From positions 186,001-250,000 of the forward strand of contig NZ_LECW02000045.1 in NCBI RefSeq assembly GCF_001042475.2: 64,000 nucleotides of DNA. The letters run 5' to 3'. The position numbers and the translations under genes were made by a program. Under the pieces are notes generated by a model. The model was not told the origin of the DNA. It did not search any database and saw only the letters and a program-made list of their open reading frames with translations. Positions 8,763 through 16,257 of the stretch are shown one piece after another (positions within the stretch are counted from its first letter, which is position 1; each line of letters starts with the position of its first letter). The DNA is from Bacillus glycinifermentans. GTDB lineage: Bacteria; Bacillota; Bacilli; Bacillales; Bacillaceae.

Positions 8763-10841
8763 ATGAGTAAGGATGAACGCCGCAAGGTCGATGAAAACAG
8801 CAAGGATGAACAGCTTGAATACTACCGGACCGACAACCGCGGCAAAAAAATGACGACGAACCAGGGTGTGCGCATATCTGAGGATGAGCATTCATTAAAG
8901 GCCGGGACGCGCGGCCCCACGCTGATGGAGGACTTCCACTTTAGGGAAAAGATCACCCACTTTGACCATGAACGGATTCCGGAGCGCGTCGTTCACGCGA
9001 GGGGATTCGGAGCGCATGGCCATTTTCAGGTGTACGAACCGATGACAAAGTATACAAAAGCGAAATTTCTTCAGGATCCTTCTGTGAAAACGCCTGTCTT
9101 CGTCCGGTTTTCGACGGTTGCAGGCTCAAGGGGGTCAGGCGATACCGTCCGCGATGTCAGGGGATTTGCCGTGAAATTTTATACGGAGGAAGGGAACTAC
9201 GACCTCGTCGGCAATAACATCCCCGTTTTTTTCATCCAGGATGCCATTAAGTTTCCTGATTTGGTGCATGCTTTTAAACCGGAGCCTCACAATGAAATCC
9301 CGCAGGCGTCCACGGCGCACGATACCTTTTGGGATTTTGTCGCCAACAATCAGGAGACGGCGCACATGATCATGTGGGCGATGTCGGACAGGGCGATTCC
9401 GCGCAGCTATCGGATGATGGAAGGTTTTGGCGTTCATACGTTCAGATTCGTGAATGATAAAGGCAAAGCCCGTTTTGTGAAGTTTCATTGGAAGCCGGTG
9501 CTGGGCGTCCATTCGCTTGTCTGGGACGAAGCCCAAAAAATAGCCGGCAAAGATCCGGATTTTCACCGGCGCGATCTGTGGGAAGCCATCGAAAGAGGAG
9601 ACGGTGCAGAATACGAACTTGGCGTACAAATGATCGATGAAGAAGACGAGTTTAAGTTTGATTTTGATATCCTCGATCCGACGAAACTGTGGCCGGAAGA
9701 GATGATTCCGGTTCGGATCATCGGGAAAATGACGTTAAACCGAAACCAGGACAACGTCTTTGCGGAAACGGAACAGGCGGCGTTCCACCCGGGCAATGTC
9801 GTTCCGGGCATCGATTTTACGAACGACCCGCTTCTTCAGGGCCGGCTGTTTTCCTATACCGATACACAGCTGATCCGCTTGGGCAGCCCGAACTTTCACG
9901 AAATTCCGATCAACAGGCCGGTCTGCCCGTTTCACAACAACCAGTATGACGGCTATCACCGCATGACGATCAATACCGGCCCTGTCGCATATCATAAAAA
10001 TTCGCTGCAGCAGAACGATCCCGCCCCTGCTTCTGAAGAGGAAGGCGGATATATACATTATCAGGAAAAAGTCGAAGGCCGGAAAATCCGCCGGCGCAGC
10101 GACAGCTTTAAAGATCATTTTTCTCAGGCGAAGCTTTTTTGGAACAGTATGTCTCCGGTCGAAAAAGAACATATTGTATCGGCGTTCCGTTTTGAGGTCG
10201 GAAAAGTCAAAAGCAAGGACGTTCGCAAGCAGGTCGTCGAGATGTTCAACAAGGTCGACCGGAAACTGGCGAAACAAATGGCTGCCGGAGTCGGCGTGAA
10301 GCCGCCTGAAAAAGATGAAAGCTCAAAAGTGACGCTCAAATCCCCGGCACTAAGCCAGGAGAACACGAGGAAATCACCGCTGACAAGAACGGTTGCGATT
10401 TTAGCCGAAGACGGCTTCAACCATTCCGAAGTTATCCGGGTCCTCACAGCCTTCCTTAAAGCCGGGCTTGTTCCCGATGTCATCAGCTCGCATTTAGGCG
10501 CAGTGAGAGGAGACAACGGCAAAGAAATCGAAGCCGGAAATACACTGCAGACCGCCGATTCTGTGCTGTATGACGCCGTTTATATTCCAGGCGGCAAAGA
10601 CAGCATTGAACGGCTGAAGAAACAAAAGGCCGCGTTGGACTTCATCAATGAAGCGTTCAGCCATTTTAAAGCGATCGGAGCCGCAAGCGAAGGAGTTGAC
10701 CTTCTGACGTCCGCGGCCGGCATCCGTGCGCTCTCAGAGCCCGGCATCGTAACGGCGGCCAGCGGCGATGCGCTCGATGCATTCAGTAAAGAGCTGATCG
10801 AAGCGGTCGGTATGCACCGTCATTGGGAGAGGACGGTATAA
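8763..10841 (+). CDS. katE: Large-subunit catalase KatE (HPII type)
   Basis: This heme catalase dismutates hydrogen peroxide in the cytoplasm during general stress. At 692 residues it is a clade 2 large-subunit catalase: a catalase core to about residue 500 (distal heme His in RVVHARGFGAHG, Asn region in GNNIPVFFIQD, proximal motif RLFSYTDTQ containing the heme-ligand Tyr), then a C-terminal flavodoxin/DJ-1-like domain from about 540 starting TRTVAILAEDGFN. GGGAGG precedes the ATG. A sigma-B promoter lies directly upstream and a terminator follows. It is a single-gene unit. Confidence 0.95.
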   Translation: MSKDERRKVDENSKDEQLEYYRTDNRGKKMTTNQGVRISEDEHSLKAGTRGPTLMEDFHFREKITHFDHERIPERVVHARGFGAHGHFQVYEPMTKYTKAKFLQDPSVKTPVFVRFSTVAGSRGSGDTVRDVRGFAVKFYTEEGNYDLVGNNIPVFFIQDAIKFPDLVHAFKPEPHNEIPQASTAHDTFWDFVANNQETAHMIMWAMSDRAIPRSYRMMEGFGVHTFRFVNDKGKARFVKFHWKPVLGVHSLVWDEAQKIAGKDPDFHRRDLWEAIERGDGAEYELGVQMIDEEDEFKFDFDILDPTKLWPEEMIPVRIIGKMTLNRNQDNVFAETEQAAFHPGNVVPGIDFTNDPLLQGRLFSYTDTQLIRLGSPNFHEIPINRPVCPFHNNQYDGYHRMTINTGPVAYHKNSLQQNDPAPASEEEGGYIHYQEKVEGRKIRRRSDSFKDHFSQAKLFWNSMSPVEKEHIVSAFRFEVGKVKSKDVRKQVVEMFNKVDRKLAKQMAAGVGVKPPEKDESSKVTLKSPALSQENTRKSPLTRTVAILAEDGFNHSEVIRVLTAFLKAGLVPDVISSHLGAVRGDNGKEIEAGNTLQTADSVLYDAVYIPGGKDSIERLKKQKAALDFINEAFSHFKAIGAASEGVDLLTSAAGIRALSEPGIVTAASGDALDAFSKELIEAVGMHRHWERTV

Positions 10842-10848
10842 AAAAAAG

Positions 10849-10876
10849 GGGCAGGCACTTAGGAGCCTGCTCTTTT
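10849..10876. terminator. Terminator after katE
   Basis: GGGCAGGC pairs with GCCTGCTC apart from one mismatch, around an eight-base loop, with T residues on the plus strand and an A run on the other side. It probably serves both katE and the convergent minus-strand gene. Confidence 0.7.
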
Positions 10877-10879
10877 AAA

Positions 10880-11248
10880 TCAAAACTTTTTGGATAGAAT
10901 CATCCACGAAGAAAATAACGTGATAATCTGCAAGGAAACCAAAATACGTAAAATATCAAATGCCGCCAATGTAAAAAAGCCCAGCTGCATTCCGAATATA
11001 AGTACAAGAAAATACACAGATAATGCGATCATGGAATACTGCATTCCTTTTTGTCTGATGAGTTGTGCTCTTTCATCCTTTTGTTCGAATTGCGGGTAGA
11101 GGTAGCCTTGAGCAAAACTTAAAAAGGATAATGCACCCCACATAAAAGCTCAGGATAAGGAACCAGCGGCTATTCCAAAGAACGCTTTAGCAACAAATAT
11201 AAATACAAATAATCCTCCAATGATATTGTAACTTTTTCGATATGTCAT
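10880..11248 (-). pseudogene. Small membrane protein paired with XRE regulator, interrupted by a TGA codon
   Basis: Read from the ATG at 11248 (after AGGAGG), the frame gives MTYRKSYNIIGGLFVFIFVA and continues with helices to residue 122, but codon 33 is TGA (11150-11152). The context SLS-stop-AFMWGALSFL makes an original Trp (TGG) very likely. An 87-residue remainder could restart at the ATG three codons later (11143), though no good ribosome site precedes it. Partner genes of this kind, small multi-helix proteins downstream of a short XRE regulator, are common in Bacillus; their function is unknown. It starts 23 bases after the regulator stop, in one operon. TGA is read through at low level in Bacillus, so some full-length product is possible. 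A sequencing error is the alternative. Confidence 0.75.
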
Positions 11249-11271
11249 GTATGATCCTCCTCATAACGTTT

Positions 11272-11472
11272 TTACTGCTCATCATCTAAAAAAAAGATGC
11301 TCTCCACCTGTGTATTAAAAGTACGCGCGATTTGAAGCGCAAGAGGCAGAGACGGATTATACCTGCCTTTTTCAATTGAAATAATCGTTTGCCGGCTTAC
11401 TCCAAGGATTTCAGCTAATTTATCTTGAGAATATTTATTATTTTTTCGGTACTCCGCTAATTTGTTTTTCAA
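11272..11472 (-). CDS. Short XRE/Cro-type transcriptional regulator
   Basis: The 66-residue protein is almost entirely one helix-turn-helix domain (YSQDKLAEILGVSRQTIISIEKGRYNPSLPLA), the YozG/PlsC-associated Cro type without a sensor domain. Translation starts at a TTG, chosen because GGAGG lies about ten bases before it and no ATG fits. It is the first gene of a two-gene unit with the interrupted membrane protein. Its promoter carries two inverted repeats that suggest autoregulation. Confidence 0.88.
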   Translation of the reverse strand: MKNKLAEYRKNNKYSQDKLAEILGVSRQTIISIEKGRYNPSLPLALQIARTFNTQVESIFFLDDEQ

Positions 11473-11494
11473 TTTAAGATGCCCTCCATATAAC

Positions 11495-11564
11495 TGTAAA
11501 GGGTGCTTTACAACCTTGCCCTCATTATATTGGAAATTTAAATAATTGTAAAGGTTCCTTTACT
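11495..11564 (-). promoter_or_regulatory. XRE gene promoter with two operator-like inverted repeats
   Basis: On the minus strand a -35 TTTACA and a perfect -10 TATAAT (11524-11529) are 17 bases apart. The inverted repeat TGTAAAG-N4-CTTTACT (11547-11564) covers the -35. A perfect TGTAAAG-N4-CTTTACA (11495-11512) lies just downstream of the start. The spacing and repetition fit cooperative binding by the small XRE protein. Confidence 0.8.
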
Positions 11565-11578
11565 TTTTGCCGCAAAAA

Positions 11579-11606
11579 AAACTTGCCAACTAAATGGCAA
11601 GTTTTT
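11579..11606. terminator. Terminator of nupG
   Basis: AAACTTGCCA and TGGCAAGTTT flank a six-base loop, with A runs on the left and T runs on the right, so it can end transcription in either direction. It lies directly downstream of nupG. Confidence 0.85.
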
Positions 11607-11620
11607 AACCTTTAATCGAA

Positions 11621-12817
11621 TTACCACACAAACAACCCGACAATCGCTGCGCTCAACAGTGAGACGGCAATTCCGCTGACAAGCAGCTTCCAGACGTTTT
11701 TACCGATAACCGCAGATTTTTCGTCTTCTTTAAATAAAGAGTTATATGTTCCATAGATCATGCCGACGGTGCTGAAATTAGCAAAGGAGACTAAAAACGT
11801 CGTTGCGACCGCGGCTGTGTGCGGCGGAAGCGATTGTAACTGCGTTTTTAAATCCATCATCGCCACAAATTCGTTTGTGGCAAGCTTCATGCCCATCAGC
11901 TGTGCGACATACATCGTGTCATTCCATGATAAACCGAGCAAGAACGCGAACGGGCTGAAGATGTACGAAAAGATTTTTTGGATCGTCAAGCCGTGCATGA
12001 TCAGACCTAAGATGCCGTTTACGCATGACGTTAACGCAACATATCCGATGACCATCGCCAAAATGACGATTACCATGTTCATGCCGACCATCATGCTGTT
12101 GGAAATCGTTGAGAAGAAGTCCTTCTTTTCTTCCTTCGGCGGCACGTAAATGATGTCTTCGTCTTTCTTAACTTCGACCGGGTTTAAAATGCTCGCCAGG
12201 ATCAACGCGTTTAAACAGTTTAAAGGAATGGCCGTAAATACATATGTGGCCGGAACCATCGCCAAATAAGAGCCGATGATCGAACCGCTGATGCTGCTCA
12301 TGCTCATGATGCCGAACGTCAATAGACGGTTTGTCTTTAGCACGGACAATTGCTGACGAATGACGGCCAGCGCTTCCGTGTTGCCCAAAAACATCATTTG
12401 AATCGAAAAGAAACTTTCCAATTTAGGAAGCTTGGATACTTTTGAAATCACCCAGCCGATCTTATCGATCAGCCACGTCAGGATGCCAAAATAAGACAGA
12501 ATGTCAAAGAATGTGACGACAAAAATAATCGGCAGCAAGGCGCTGAAGAAAAAGTCGACCGTCGGATTGCTCATCACGGACGGAAAAGCAAACGCGATGC
12601 CGTCTTTCGCGCAGTCTATCAGCCAAGAGAAGAATGAGGCGATTACGTTAATGACAGAGCCGCCAATCTTCGTCCCGAGCATAAACCATGTTACCAACAG
12701 TTCAAGTACAAGGAGAGAAAGGATCGGTCTCCACTTTACTTTTTTCTTTTGCGGGGAACATAAAAAAACAACGGCCATGACGACAAAAATACCCAAAATA
12801 TTAATTAAAAAATACAT
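11621..12817 (-). CDS. nupG: Purine nucleoside transporter NupG (concentrative nucleoside transporter family)
   Basis: This membrane symporter takes up purine nucleosides such as guanosine and inosine. The sequence shows the CNT gate and core motifs, for example FFSIQMMFLGNTEALAV, IPLNCLNALILASI and SFANFSTVGMIYGTYN. The frame is open upstream to 12964 in the leader, but the true start is the ATG at 12817 with GGGAG eight bases ahead; this gives 398 residues, the length of B. subtilis NupG (YxjA). The 49 extra residues would lie inside the riboswitch expression platform. Control is by a guanine riboswitch, as in B. subtilis. Confidence 0.93.
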   Translation of the reverse strand: MYFLINILGIFVVMAVVFLCSPQKKKVKWRPILSLLVLELLVTWFMLGTKIGGSVINVIASFFSWLIDCAKDGIAFAFPSVMSNPTVDFFFSALLPIIFVVTFFDILSYFGILTWLIDKIGWVISKVSKLPKLESFFSIQMMFLGNTEALAVIRQQLSVLKTNRLLTFGIMSMSSISGSIIGSYLAMVPATYVFTAIPLNCLNALILASILNPVEVKKDEDIIYVPPKEEKKDFFSTISNSMMVGMNMVIVILAMVIGYVALTSCVNGILGLIMHGLTIQKIFSYIFSPFAFLLGLSWNDTMYVAQLMGMKLATNEFVAMMDLKTQLQSLPPHTAAVATTFLVSFANFSTVGMIYGTYNSLFKEDEKSAVIGKNVWKLLVSGIAVSLLSAAIVGLFVW

Positions 12818-12844
12818 GATCCCAACTCCCAAAATATTTTTTGA

Positions 12845-12907
12845 AAATAAAAAGGCTCTTATTTTTTCATAGATTCTGACAATACAGAAAGCATGAAAAA
12901 TAAGAGC
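12845..12907 (-). terminator. Riboswitch-controlled terminator ahead of nupG
   Basis: On the minus strand GCTCTTATTTTTCAT (12893-12907) pairs with ATGAAAAAATAAGAGC (12855-12870) with one bulged T, followed by CTTTTTATTTT. It is the expression platform of the purine riboswitch. Confidence 0.85.
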
Positions 12908-12969
12908 TGACGTAAAATAGATGGAATGGCGAAACCGTCCTATTTTCGTGTTCAAATCTATCAAACTTT

Positions 12970-13037
12970 CTTGTAGTCTAGCGATTTACGGTTGCTAGGT
13001 AGAAACAATCAGACCCTATTACTGATTATATACAAGA
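12970..13037 (-). ncRNA. Guanine-type purine riboswitch aptamer
   Basis: On the minus strand the P1 arms CTTGTA and TACAAG enclose the conserved core TATAATC, GTTTCTACC, ACCGTAAAT and GACTA. The specificity base in J3/1 is C (GACTA, not GATTA), which selects guanine or hypoxanthine over adenine. The element ends about 60 bases before a terminator hairpin, so guanine binding should switch nupG off. Confidence 0.95.
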
Positions 13038-13060
13038 ATGCTATTTGTTATTTTGACTGT

Positions 13061-13089
13061 ATTTTATCCCGACAACCGTTAAAAATCAA
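13061..13089 (-). promoter_or_regulatory. Sigma-A promoter of nupG leader
   Basis: On the minus strand TTGATT (13084-13089) and TAAAAT (13061-13066) are 17 bases apart and would start the transcript about 15 bases before the aptamer. Confidence 0.65.
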
Positions 13090-13222
13090 CCCGCCATTAT
13101 ATTTTCACAATAATAAATTATTTCCAATACTCCTGTGACATATACAAAAAAGCCGCCATTTTGACTGTTGATTTTATCCGTGCTTCATCTGACCATGGCT
13201 TATATCCATTTAAATTGGAGGA

Positions 13223-13998
13223 ATGACAGATCTAGGCGTCCCAATAACTGCGATATTTGAGTTTGGCGGAAGAAGCGGCAAGAACAGAAGCATTTCCTGT
13301 CCCTTACTGAAAGTCCCCGCCCAAACGATGAATCTTATCATTCGTTTTTCATTACTCCGTCTCAATGATACACTCCTAAGTTCCCCCTGGAAATTCAAGA
13401 TTTTAGCAAAGATCCTATTAATAGCACAATAGGACTTTTCATAACGCAAGACTTAACAAATATTGAGTCGGCTGTTATCACTAAAGAAAAACTACAAAAC
13501 ACATTAGCAACAGGAAAGTTAAAAGATTACTATGATTTATTCTCCGAGATAGACAAATCGGGAAGATATTCGCTTTTATTTTTTGATGATATGATTTTAG
13601 ATAAAAGGACCAATCGATTAATTGATATTAATAAAGATGATTATTTAAGCGAAGACGGTAAATATGTTTATATTAACGGAGTTAAAGAAAAAGAAACAAA
13701 TGTAATGCCTGTTGGTATTCAACAGATACAAACAGTGGATAATTATCTAAAAGGAAATGAAAAATATGAAGCTCAATTTAAGATTGACTTCAAACAAATT
13801 GCGAAGGAGATGGGTTTTGATGCGGGCGATGCAAGGATAGCTAATATTCAATATTTTAATGAAGATTATGTAGTTTTGTATATTTCCTATCATGGGAAGA
13901 CAATCGGTACAGCAGGCTCTGTTAATGTATTGATCGATTTACAAAAAAACAAAAAACAGCCAACCGCTTACTTAGTTGATTTAGGAATTGACGACTAG
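13223..13998 (+). pseudogene. Decayed AT-rich gene of unknown function
   Basis: From 13591 a 135-residue frame is open, and the same frame continues without a stop back to 13369 (FPLEIQDFSKDPINSTIGLF...), then past a TGA at 13366 (KRQEQKHFLSLTESPRPNDE...). A different frame starts at an ATG at 13223 preceded by TTGGAGG and reads MTDLGVPITAIFEFGG before losing sense. The pattern suggests one gene broken by at least one frameshift and one nonsense codon. The C-terminal part is acidic and hydrophilic with no family I recognise. The DNA is clearly more AT-rich than the surrounding genes. The region 13090-13222 shows nothing else. Confidence 0.55.
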
Positions 13999-14181
13999 CG
14001 GGACTGAAGAGTTTTTGTTCAGGCCTTTTCTCATTTTTCTCAAAACATCATATAGTAAGAGAAAAAAGTTAAATAAGACAATACAGTCTGGGAAACTAAA
14101 AGGTTACCTGTCTGTTTTTCCGAAAGTACAGAGTGTGAATCATATCGTAAGTTATTCGACAACATGATGAAGAGACCGTAA

Positions 14182-14217
14182 AAAAACTGCACCTTAGACA
14201 GCGGCTAAGGTGCAGTT
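14182..14217 (-). terminator. Terminator of the ykcB-ykcC-galE-like operon
   Basis: AACTGCACCTTAG and CTAAGGTGCAGTT form a 13-base-pair perfect stem with a seven-base loop; the minus-strand transcript then runs into a T tract. Confidence 0.9.
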
Positions 14218-14234
14218 CACATTTCCCGGCATTT

Positions 14235-15230
14235 TCAACCCTGCCTCACCCGCCGCGCTCCATATCCATTCGGATTGGCAGAATGCCAGTTCCAGGCGTC
14301 GCGGATAATCGCGATCAGGCTGTTGTGCTTGGGGGTCCAGCCCAGCTCTTTCCTGGCTCTGGAGGAGGAAGCGATCAGCGTGTCGGGAGCGCTGCCGCTG
14401 CCTTCTGCGTAACGCATGTTGATCAGGCTGATGCCTGTAACGTATTGGGCGGCCTGGATGACTTGTTCGGCGGAATAGCCTTCTCCGTACCCGAGGTTGA
14501 ATGTCCGGCTTTCGCCGCCTTTTCTCAAATGGCTGACAGCGAGCACATGGGCTTCCGCCAAATCCTGGACGTGGACGTAGTCGCGGATGCATGTCCCTTC
14601 TGCCGCCGTGTGGCCGTCGTATGATAAAGATATAAAAGGTTTTTGTCCGAGCGCGGCGCGAAGAACATTTGAAATCAGATGCGTATCGCTGTCTTCGGCG
14701 TCGGCCAGAAGCGCGCCTCCCGCATTGAAAGAGCGAAGAATGACATATTTCAGTCCGGACGCTTTTTCGGCTTCCATCAGCATTTTCTCCATCGTCCATT
14801 TTGCCTTTCCGTGCGGGTGTACGGGCCGGGGCTCTGTTTCCTCTGTAATCGGACCGTCTTTGGCGTTCCCGTAAACAGAGGCGCTTGAAGCAAAGACGAT
14901 CCGGCCGACGCCGAATTCCTTCATGACCGCAAGCAGCGTTTCCATACCTGTGATGTTTTCGTTAAAGGAGGCAAACACGCTGTCTGACTTCGAGGAAATC
15001 GGAGTGGCGGCGAAATGCATGACGGTTTCGATGTCCTCGTTGGCGAATACCTGTTTGAGAAAATGCCGGTCCCTGATGTCTCCCTGATAAAAAACGGCTT
15101 CGGGATGGACGGCTTCCGCTTGCCCTGTTGCCAGGGAATCGACAACGACGACTTTTTCATGTTTCTCAATTAACGTGTATACGGCGTGGGAGCCGATATA
15201 GCCGGCTCCTCCGGCAACGAGTATGCTCAT
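14235..15230 (-). CDS. GalE-like UDP-sugar epimerase with His in place of the catalytic Tyr
   Basis: This 331-residue extended short-chain dehydrogenase/reductase has the NAD motif GGAGYIG at residue 7 and the GalE hallmark EGTCIRDYVHVQDLAEAH. GalE enzymes interconvert UDP-glucose/UDP-galactose or their N-acetyl forms. Here the YxxxK catalytic motif reads HGKAK: the Tyr is replaced by His140 (codon CAC, one change from TAC), while Lys144 and Ser116/Ser118 remain. The usual RYFN segment is RSFN. It is the last gene of the ykcB-ykcC operon, so it most likely supplies a nucleotide sugar to these glycosyltransferases. Whether it is active as an epimerase is open. Confidence 0.75.
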   Translation of the reverse strand: MSILVAGGAGYIGSHAVYTLIEKHEKVVVVDSLATGQAEAVHPEAVFYQGDIRDRHFLKQVFANEDIETVMHFAATPISSKSDSVFASFNENITGMETLLAVMKEFGVGRIVFASSASVYGNAKDGPITEETEPRPVHPHGKAKWTMEKMLMEAEKASGLKYVILRSFNAGGALLADAEDSDTHLISNVLRAALGQKPFISLSYDGHTAAEGTCIRDYVHVQDLAEAHVLAVSHLRKGGESRTFNLGYGEGYSAEQVIQAAQYVTGISLINMRYAEGSGSAPDTLIASSSRARKELGWTPKHNSLIAIIRDAWNWHSANPNGYGARRVRQG

Positions 15231-15260
15231 CGAAATCTCTCCTTTTGTATCTCTTTTTTG

Positions 15261-16247
15261 TTACATGATATGCCGCTGAGGGGCGGCTGCCTGTCTCTTT
15301 TCTTCAAATCCGTATTTTCCGTCTATGATATAAAGCGGCCGGTCTTTGACTTCGTCATAAATCCGTCCGATATATTCGCCGATCGCTCCGAGGATGATCA
15401 GGATAAATCCGCTGAACAAGCATTGCAGGATGATCATCGAAGACCAGCCGGTAATGGTGCTTGTCGTGAACAGCTTCAGGCAGACGACGATAAAGGCGTA
15501 TATAAAGCCGATCGCGGAAAGCACGATTCCTGAGTAGCTCGCCAGTTTTAACGGCTGGAAGGAGAACGATGTAATTCCGTCCAGCGAAAGCTTCAGCATT
15601 TTCTTGAGCGGATACTTCGTTTCGCCGGCGAGCCGTTCGCGGCGTTCATAGTACACGGCCGTTTGATTGAAGCCGAGCCAGCTGACGAGTCCGCGTACAA
15701 ACGGATTTTTCTCTTTCAATTTGTTCAGTTCTTTGACGACTTTGCGGTCCATGAGCCTGAAGTCTCCCGTATCGACGGGGATGTCAACATCCGTGAGCTT
15801 TCTCAGGGTGCGGTAAAACATGGAGGCTGTCTGTTTTTTGAAAAACGTTTCTCCTTCCCGCTTCGTCCGGACGGCATAAACGACGTCATAGCCTTCACGC
15901 CATTTCTCCGCCATTTCCAAAATCAGTTCGGGCGGGTCCTGCAAATCCGCGTCAATGACGACGATCGCTTTTCCCGCTGCGTAGTCCGTTCCTGCGGTGA
16001 TCGCTATCTGGTGTCCGAAGTTTCTTGAGAAATTCAGGCATTTTACGGCCGGATCAGTGTTTGCCAGCGACTTCAGCATATGAATGCTGTCGTCGCTGGA
16101 GCCGTCATTTACAAAAATCAGCTCATAGGCTTCACCGGTTGAATCCATGACGTTTTTGAGTCTGTCATAAGTGTTGTGAAGAACCTCTGCCTCATTATAG
16201 ACAGGGATTACGATTGAAAATGTGATTTCTTTCTGCACCTTCATCAC
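15261..16247 (-). CDS. ykcC: YkcC-like polyprenyl-phosphate glycosyltransferase (GT2)
   Basis: The 328-residue enzyme transfers a sugar from a nucleotide donor to undecaprenyl phosphate on the cytoplasmic face. The GT-A domain begins SIVIPVYNEAEVL; the DxD-like motif is VVIDADLQDPPELI near residue 95, and two C-terminal helices with IIGAIGEYIGRIYDEV end the protein, as in GtrB, CsbB and YkcC. It lies ten bases after ykcB and 30 bases before the epimerase-like gene. Together YkcC and YkcB form the first two parts of a three-component glycosylation system. Paralogues CsbB and YkoT are alternatives for the exact name. Confidence 0.85.
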   Translation of the reverse strand: MMKVQKEITFSIVIPVYNEAEVLHNTYDRLKNVMDSTGEAYELIFVNDGSSDDSIHMLKSLANTDPAVKCLNFSRNFGHQIAITAGTDYAAGKAIVVIDADLQDPPELILEMAEKWREGYDVVYAVRTKREGETFFKKQTASMFYRTLRKLTDVDIPVDTGDFRLMDRKVVKELNKLKEKNPFVRGLVSWLGFNQTAVYYERRERLAGETKYPLKKMLKLSLDGITSFSFQPLKLASYSGIVLSAIGFIYAFIVVCLKLFTTSTITGWSSMIILQCLFSGFILIILGAIGEYIGRIYDEVKDRPLYIIDGKYGFEEKRQAAAPQRHIM

Positions 16248-16257
16248 CCTTCCTTTA

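Noticed and set aside
12818..12964. N-terminal extension of nupG by 49 codons
   Set aside because: It would run through the riboswitch terminator hairpin, lacks a ribosome site, and the ATG at 12817 gives the family length.
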